NCBI GenBank assembly: GCA_001871685.1 | Contig: MNVK01000084.1 | Span: 1-15,569, forward strand | From: Nitrospirae bacterium CG1_02_44_142 | Lineage (GTDB): Bacteria > Nitrospirota > Thermodesulfovibrionia > Thermodesulfovibrionales > UBA1546 | DNA length: 15,569 nucleotides | Direction of reading: 5' to 3' | Part shown: positions 11,729 to 15,569 of the stretch, one piece after another | Layout: every line of letters begins with the position of its first letter | How positions within the stretch are numbered: the stretch's first letter is position 1 | Translations under genes and position numbers: made by a program | The notes under the pieces: model-generated | The model's database searches: none | Seen by the model: only the letters and a program-made list of their open reading frames with translations | Told to the model about the DNA's origin: nothing

Positions 11729-12528
11729 TATTCCTTCCTCCCTAATTCCTCTGCTCTTTTTGCTGCGGCGTTTATAGCGCTTAAGACAATATCCTTCAAT
11801 CCTTTTTCCTCAAATATCTTTAACCCTGCCGCTGTCGTGCCTCCGGGGGATGTTACCATTTCCCTGAGCCTTTCAGGCGGCATCCCGGTTTCAAGCATTT
11901 TTGTTGTTCCGAGCAGGGTCTGTATTGCGAGTTCAGAGGCATTCTCTTTGCTTAATCCTGATTTTATTCCGCCTTCAACCATTGCCTCAATGAAAAAAGC
12001 TATGAACGCAGGGCCGCTTCCCGAGAGCGCTGTTACTGCGTTCATATATTTTTCAGGCAGCGTGAGCACTTTGCCGATGGACATGAATATCTGTCTTACA
12101 GAGGAGACGTCCTTGTCGGAGAAGCATTCGCACAGAGACATGACTGACATAGCCTCTTGAACAAGGGCAGGGGTATTTGGCATCACCCTGATTATTTTTT
12201 TTGTATTCAGCTTTGATTGGAGGTATGAAAGTGTTATGCCTGCCGCAATGGAGACAACTGTTTTATCATTCGTTACAGAGTTTTTTATATCCTCAAGAAT
12301 CTGCCCCATAATTTGAGGCTTTACTGCCAGGATTATTATATTACTATAAGATGCGGCCTCTTTATTGGAAATGGTTGTCTTTACGCCGTAAGCCTGCTCT
12401 AAATATTCTCTCCTATCCTGTCTTGGCTCGGACACAATTATTTCACTTTGAATTTTGAACCTTGAATTTTGAATTATTCCCTTTATCAACGCCTCTGCCA
12501 TGTTTCCGCCGCCGATAAAACCTGTCAT
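11728..12528 (-). CDS. proC: Pyrroline-5-carboxylate reductase
   Basis: A 266-residue enzyme making L-proline from pyrroline-5-carboxylate with NAD(P)H. The N-terminal Rossmann motif is TGFIGGGNMAEALIKG, followed by IIILAVKPQ, VVSIAAGI and IIRVMPNTPALVQEAM. The C-terminal dimer domain carries ALSGSGPAFIAFFIEAMVEGG and TSPGGTTAAGLKIFEE. Length is normal. Residues 19-28 (IQNSRFKIQS), in the loop after the first helix, are encoded by a heptanucleotide array (12447-12474). This loop is variable in the family and the total length is unchanged. Start and stop codons overlap those of yggS and yggT as TAATG, which indicates tight translational coupling. Confidence 0.95.
   Translation of the reverse strand: MTGFIGGGNMAEALIKGIIQNSRFKIQSEIIVSEPRQDRREYLEQAYGVKTTISNKEAASYSNIIILAVKPQIMGQILEDIKNSVTNDKTVVSIAAGITLSYLQSKLNTKKIIRVMPNTPALVQEAMSVMSLCECFSDKDVSSVRQIFMSIGKVLTLPEKYMNAVTALSGSGPAFIAFFIEAMVEGGIKSGLSKENASELAIQTLLGTTKMLETGMPPERLREMVTSPGGTTAAGLKIFEEKGLKDIVLSAINAAAKRAEELGRKE
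12447..12474. repeat. Heptanucleotide array in proC
   Basis: Four tandem 7-mers of the form [C/T]TTGAA[T/C] fill 12447-12474. They are variants of the perfect CTTGAAT array at 13028-13058 in yggS. On the proC strand they encode IQNSRFKIQ. Confidence 0.75.
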
Positions 12529-13256
12529 TATGCCTCCCTGCAGCAGTATTTTCTTTCCCCGAAAATAGCAGTCCCTATTCTTACCATTGTAGCGCCTTCC
12601 TCTATTGCGACCTCAAAATCATTTGTCATGCCCATGGACAACTCCCGTAACTCGCAACCCGTAACTCGTAACTCGTTAATGTTATCCCGTAGTGTCCGCA
12701 ATTCTCTAAAATAATGCCTTGCACTTTCCGGGTTTTCAAAGAAGGGCGGGATTGTCATAAGTCCCTTAATGCTTAGATTTTTCAGCCCGCCGATTTCCTT
12801 GATTAATTCAACTAAATTATTCTTTAATATCCCATATTTGCTTATCTCATCTGAAAGTTTTACTTGAATTAAAACCTTCTGTGTTTTCCCTGCCTTTTCA
12901 GCATATTTATTAATAGTTTCTGCCAGCTCTGCTGAATCAACAGAGTGAATCAAATCAAAGAGTTCAACTGCTGTCTTTGCCTTGTTCTTTTGCAGATGTC
13001 CTATCAGGTGCCATTGAATATCTGCACCTTGAATCTTGAATCTTGAATCTTGAATCTTCTCTCTTGCTTCCTGCACTTTACTTTCTCCGAATATCCTTAA
13101 CCCCGCATCTATCGCCTCTTTTATATGTTGTATGCCAACAGTCTTTGTTACAGCAATAAGTTTTATATCTTCAGGCCTTCTTCCCGCCTTCTCCGCTGCA
13201 TTGGAAATCCGCCTGTAGACGCCGCTTATGTTTTCAACAACTTGAGTATCGGTCAT
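12528..13256 (-). CDS. yggS: YggS/PLPBP-family pyridoxal-phosphate homeostasis protein
   Basis: A 242-residue TIM-barrel protein that binds pyridoxal 5'-phosphate and buffers cellular PLP; no enzyme activity is known for the family. The PLP lysine is K38 in KLIAVTKTV. Other landmarks are FGESKVQEAREKI, WHLIGHLQKNKAK, GLMTIPPFFENPESARHYF, ELSMGMTNDFEVAIEEGATMVRIGTAIFG. Two short stretches are not family sequence but in-frame repeat arrays: residues 67-77 (KIQDSRFKIQG) and about 195-206 (NELRVTGCELRE). Both lie in surface loops, and catalytic-site motifs are intact. It starts the leftward operon yggS-proC-yggT-divIVA-hisS and is divergent from rnc across 37 nt. Confidence 0.95.
   Translation of the reverse strand: MTDTQVVENISGVYRRISNAAEKAGRRPEDIKLIAVTKTVGIQHIKEAIDAGLRIFGESKVQEAREKIQDSRFKIQGADIQWHLIGHLQKNKAKTAVELFDLIHSVDSAELAETINKYAEKAGKTQKVLIQVKLSDEISKYGILKNNLVELIKEIGGLKNLSIKGLMTIPPFFENPESARHYFRELRTLRDNINELRVTGCELRELSMGMTNDFEVAIEEGATMVRIGTAIFGERKYCCREA
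12641..12675. repeat. Heptanucleotide array (TAACTCG type) in yggS
   Basis: About five tandem 7-mers with consensus TAACTCG (ACTCCCG, TAACTCG, CAACCCG, TAACTCG, TAACTCG). Unlike the TTGAAT array, this is a different 7-mer. On the yggS strand it encodes NELRVTGCELR, a stretch absent from family relatives just ahead of the ELSMGM motif. Confidence 0.75.
13028..13058. repeat. Perfect heptanucleotide array (CTTGAAT x4) in yggS
   Basis: Four exact tandem copies of CTTGAAT (13028-13055) plus a partial CTT. Three 7-mers equal seven codons, so each reading phase is visited in turn: KIQDSRF, then KIQ again. The insert lies between EAREKIQ and the DIQWHLIG strand. Confidence 0.85.
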
Positions 13257-13257
13257 A

Positions 13258-13300
13258 TTGACATTACTGTTTACAAGTGTATTATATTTGGTAATGTCAA
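13258..13300. promoter_or_regulatory. Divergent yggS/rnc promoter region with perfect 10-bp inverted repeat
   Basis: TTGACATTAC (13258-13267) is exactly inverted as GTAATGTCAA (13291-13300), which contains the rnc ATG. The left arm supplies TTGACA as a -35 for rnc, with TATATT (13283-13288, 19-nt spacer) or TTATAT (13282-13287, 18 nt) as -10. ATTATA at 13281-13286 is a perfect TATAAT on the minus strand for yggS. The dyad could be an operator for a dimeric regulator or an RNA hairpin over the rnc start. Confidence 0.5.
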
Positions 13301-14001
13301 AGCAAGATATTGAAGAACTGGAAAATAGCCTCAGGTATTATTTTAAGGATAAGGCGCTTCTCTTGGATGCTGTTACCCATAGGTCGTTTTATCATGAAAA
13401 TCCTGATACGGCTCATTCCCAGAATGAGAGGCTTGAATTTTTAGGAGACTCGGTTCTGGGTTTTGTGGTTGTGGAATATCTGTTTAAATTGGAAAAGGAT
13501 TATTCTGAGTCAACTATGTCAAAGATAAAATCATATCTTGTAAAAGAGGCGGTTCTGTTCAATGTTGCAGAGAGCATATCGCTCGGGACGCACCTCAGAC
13601 TGGGGAAGGGCGAGAAGGAAACAGGGGGCAGAGGGAAGAAATCTATACTTGCAGACGCCCTGGAAGCTGTATTCGGCGCTATATATATTGATGGCGGCTA
13701 TGAGCGTGCGAGGGATGTGATATTAAGGCTTTTGCAGGATAAGATTAATGCGGCAGTGTCGTCAGAGCAGTTTTACGACTTTAAAACAGACCTTCAGGAA
13801 AAAAGCCAGGTAATGTTCGGGGTTCTTCCCCGCTATGTGACTGTTAAACAGGAAGGCGAGGAGCATAAAAAAATTTTTACGGTTGAAGTCTATATTAAAG
13901 GAGACAGGCTTGGGAAGGGCAGCGGCAGGAGCAAAAAAGAGGCTGAGACTGCTGCCGCAAAAGAGGCATTATCAAAGATAAAGGCGTCAGAAAATCCCTG
14001 A
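13294..14001 (+). CDS. rnc: Ribonuclease III
   Basis: A 235-residue double-strand-specific endoribonuclease that processes rRNA precursors and structured mRNAs. The signature is NERLEFLGDSVLGF (44-57) with catalytic E48 and D52; the second acidic pair is D121 and E124 in LADALEAVFGAIYIDGG. The C-terminal dsRNA-binding domain spans about 160-232 (FKTDLQEKSQ... GSGRSKKEAETAAAKEALSKI). ATG 13294 is preferred over further in-frame codons to 13258, because the latter run through the promoter-like sequence and add a non-family hydrophobic tail. There is no ribosome-binding site, and the likely transcription start is close to the ATG, so the message may be nearly leaderless. The nitroreductase gene follows 13 nt after the stop. 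Confidence 0.95.
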   Translation: MSKQDIEELENSLRYYFKDKALLLDAVTHRSFYHENPDTAHSQNERLEFLGDSVLGFVVVEYLFKLEKDYSESTMSKIKSYLVKEAVLFNVAESISLGTHLRLGKGEKETGGRGKKSILADALEAVFGAIYIDGGYERARDVILRLLQDKINAAVSSEQFYDFKTDLQEKSQVMFGVLPRYVTVKQEGEEHKKIFTVEVYIKGDRLGKGSGRSKKEAETAAAKEALSKIKASENP

Positions 14002-14014
14002 AGAAGGAGAAATT

Positions 14015-14677
14015 ATGGAAGCTGTTGAATGCATCAAAACAAGAATGAGTATCAGGAAGTTCAAGCCCGAGCCTGTGCCGAAGAATATACTGACAGAGAT
14101 AATTAATACTGCGCAAAGGAGTCCTTCATATAAAAACAGCCAGCCGTGGGAGGTTGTGATTGTATCTGGGAAGAAGAAGGAAGAACTCTCAGAACTTCTC
14201 ATCAGGCTTCTTGAAGAAGGTAAAGTTCCTCAGCCTGACATTCCTGAAGCAGTATCCTGGCCCGCTGACATAGCAGAGAGGATTAACGAGACCATGAAAA
14301 AGAGAGGCTCTCTGCTGGGCATTGATTTAAACAGCCCTGAGATAAAGAAAAAATCCAAGGCGGCCAATTTCCGTTTTTACGGCGCACCGCATGGAATCTT
14401 CCTTTTCCATGATTCATCTCTCAATGAATGGTCTATATTTGACGCCGGACTTTTTGCCCAGAGCCTCATGCTTGCGGCGCACGCACACGGCATTGGCACG
14501 GTGCCGCAGGGGTTTCTTATTGACTATTCGTCCGAAATAAAACAATTTCTCGGAATCCCTGAATCAAAGAGGCTTATTCTCGGCATCTCAATCGGCTATC
14601 CTGATGCGGAGAATGTGATTAATACTTGTATGACTACGAGAGTGGAGACAGGCAGGATACTCAGGTGGGTTGAATAA
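14015..14677 (+). CDS. Nitroreductase-family flavoprotein
   Basis: A 220-residue FMN-dependent oxidoreductase of the nitroreductase superfamily. The N-terminal CIKTRMSIRKFKPEPVP contains the FMN-phosphate-binding R-x-S-I-R-x-F motif; NTAQRSPSYKNSQPWEVVIVSG is the second FMN segment; AAHAHGIGTVPQGF and LGISIGYPD complete the fold. The start is well set: AAGGAG at 14004-14009 lies five bases before ATG. It is in the same transcript as rnc but with no evident functional link. The substrate (nitroaromatic, quinone, flavin or other) cannot be told from sequence. Confidence 0.9.
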   Translation: MEAVECIKTRMSIRKFKPEPVPKNILTEIINTAQRSPSYKNSQPWEVVIVSGKKKEELSELLIRLLEEGKVPQPDIPEAVSWPADIAERINETMKKRGSLLGIDLNSPEIKKKSKAANFRFYGAPHGIFLFHDSSLNEWSIFDAGLFAQSLMLAAHAHGIGTVPQGFLIDYSSEIKQFLGIPESKRLILGISIGYPDAENVINTCMTTRVETGRILRWVE

Positions 14678-14845
14678 CTCCAAAAATTCATTAGCAAGGG
14701 CATTCATGCCTTTGCATATACGAATCAATTGCATTTTTCGGGTTGACTCATTATATCTAATGCCCTCCTTTAGTTTCCTTCTCAGGATACCAAAGTGTTG
14801 CATTAAATTCTTGAGCCTAACTAAGGTTATTATAGGAAATATATC

Positions 14846-15569
14846 ATGGGTTTAAGATTAGCGCAGAGGGCATTAAATTTTCTCAAGGCTGATGTGGCAG
14901 GGGCAATGCCGGATTATGAACTTAGGAATCCGCAGATAGATATGATGGAGTCCTGTTCAAAGGCCATAGAAGAGGGCGGCGCACTCATGGCAGAAGCGGG
15001 AACCGGAACCGGCAAGACATTTGCCTATCTCATCCCCTTAATCCTCTCCGGAAAGAAAGGGATTGTTTCAACCAGGACAATAAACCTCCAGGGACAGCTT
15101 GCCTCAAAAGACCTAAACTTCCTCTCTGAATTAGTCCCTTTCAGTTATACAATTGCCAAGGGCAGGGGTAACTACCTTTGCCTTAGAAGGCTCAATGCCT
15201 TCAGAGCAGAAAACGACAAAGAAGCAGATGAGTATACTGATTTGGTTAACTGGGCGTCACAAACCGAAACAGGGGATGCGGAAGATTATAAACTTAAAAA
15301 ACCCTTAATATGGAAGGACATATACTCGGAAGCGGATGCCTGCAGGGGTAAAAAATGCAGTTATTACAACCAATGCTTTTATTTCAAGGCAAGGCAGAGA
15401 TGGGGAAAGGCGCAGATTGTAGTTGCAAACCATGCGCTAATTGGCATCAATGCAATGCTTTCAGAAGACTCAAAGATACTGCCCGATGCTGATGTTCTGG
15501 TAATAGATGAAGGGCATGCGCTGGATAATGCCCTTTCAGAGCAGATAGGGATAAACCTCTCAAAACGCG
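14846..15569 (+). CDS. dinG: DinG-like Fe-S DNA helicase, 3'-truncated by window edge
   Basis: The first 241 residues of a superfamily 2 helicase of the XPD/DinG group, which unwinds DNA 5'-3'. Walker A is EAGTGTGKT (G52-T58). Motif Ia is GIVSTRTINLQGQL. Four cysteines expected to bind a 4Fe-4S cluster are C112, C166, C171 and C177 (YLC... AC-x4-C-x5-C). The Q-V-V-A-N-H-A-L segment follows, and the Walker B/DExH box is D221-E-G-H224, the form usual in DinG. ATG 14846 follows AGGA (around 14835). No stop occurs before the end of the window. It is separated from the nitroreductase by 168 nt in which I see no gene or known element. Confidence 0.9.
   Translation, partial: MGLRLAQRALNFLKADVAGAMPDYELRNPQIDMMESCSKAIEEGGALMAEAGTGTGKTFAYLIPLILSGKKGIVSTRTINLQGQLASKDLNFLSELVPFSYTIAKGRGNYLCLRRLNAFRAENDKEADEYTDLVNWASQTETGDAEDYKLKKPLIWKDIYSEADACRGKKCSYYNQCFYFKARQRWGKAQIVVANHALIGINAMLSEDSKILPDADVLVIDEGHALDNALSEQIGINLSKR

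Noticed and set aside
13028..13058. Possible CRISPR-like array
   Set aside because: Seven-base tandem units with no spacers inside a coding gene; not CRISPR.
14588..14803. 71-residue minus-strand frame across the nitroreductase end and the gap before dinG
   Set aside because: No recognisable family, and half of it is antisense to the nitroreductase. An 8-bp inverted repeat (AGGGCATT at 14697 and AATGCCCT at 14759) lies in the gap but supports no specific element.
15506..15517. DEGH instead of DEAH in the helicase
   Set aside because: DEGH is the usual form in DinG proteins, so it is not a defect.

Overview
The window reads as chromosomal DNA from a free-living bacterium with middling GC content. 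Gene order (ffh, rpsP, khpA; yggS-proC-yggT-divIVA-hisS), the mix of protein families, and many small palindromic repeats inside genes suggest a Nitrospirota-like organism, or possibly a Desulfobacterota one. This is inference from style; there is no rRNA or other phylogenetic marker I can compare here.

Layout. Positions 1-976 hold the C-terminal two thirds of an N-acyl-D-amino-acid deacylase, cut by the window edge. From 985 to 3010 there is a secreted thioredoxin-like protein, a BrnT/BrnA-like toxin-antitoxin pair and an exported CsgG/DUF2380-like protein whose start region looks frameshifted. Positions 3011-3911 are accessory. They hold degenerate palindromes, a small DUF559 nuclease gene bracketed by inverted copies of a palindromic repeat, and the C-terminal stub of a reverse transcriptase. 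Positions 3912-6712 are core genes read rightward: trxA, a TlpA-like thiol-disulfide protein, ffh, rpsP and khpA, closed by a hairpin at 6750-6779. RNase R (rnr) follows. From 9054 to 13256 all genes read leftward: yggS, proC, yggT, divIVA and hisS, then a VapBC-like toxin-antitoxin pair. A short divergent promoter region with a perfect 10-bp inverted repeat separates yggS from rnc. Rightward of it come rnc, a nitroreductase and the start of a DinG-like Fe-S helicase that runs off the window.

How the genes work together. Much of the core content concerns RNA and protein output: SRP targeting (Ffh), ribosome (bS16), RNA binding (KhpA), RNA decay and processing (RNase R, RNase III) and tRNA charging (HisS). 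Three thioredoxin-fold proteins occur in the left third: one cytoplasmic and two exported.

The most striking feature is repeat insertion. At least four classes of small repeats lie in or beside genes. They are G/C-run palindromes (in the deacylase, the TlpA-like gene and rnr, and on both sides of the DUF559 gene), a 17-nt CCCGAG/CTCGGG palindrome (after trxA and inside hisS), and two kinds of heptanucleotide array (in yggS and proC). The coding copies keep the reading frame and sit in linkers or loops. The DUF559 nuclease gene between inverted copies is a candidate for the mobilising or maintaining enzyme of the first class, by analogy with REP/RAYT units. That is a hypothesis to test, not something the sequence proves.
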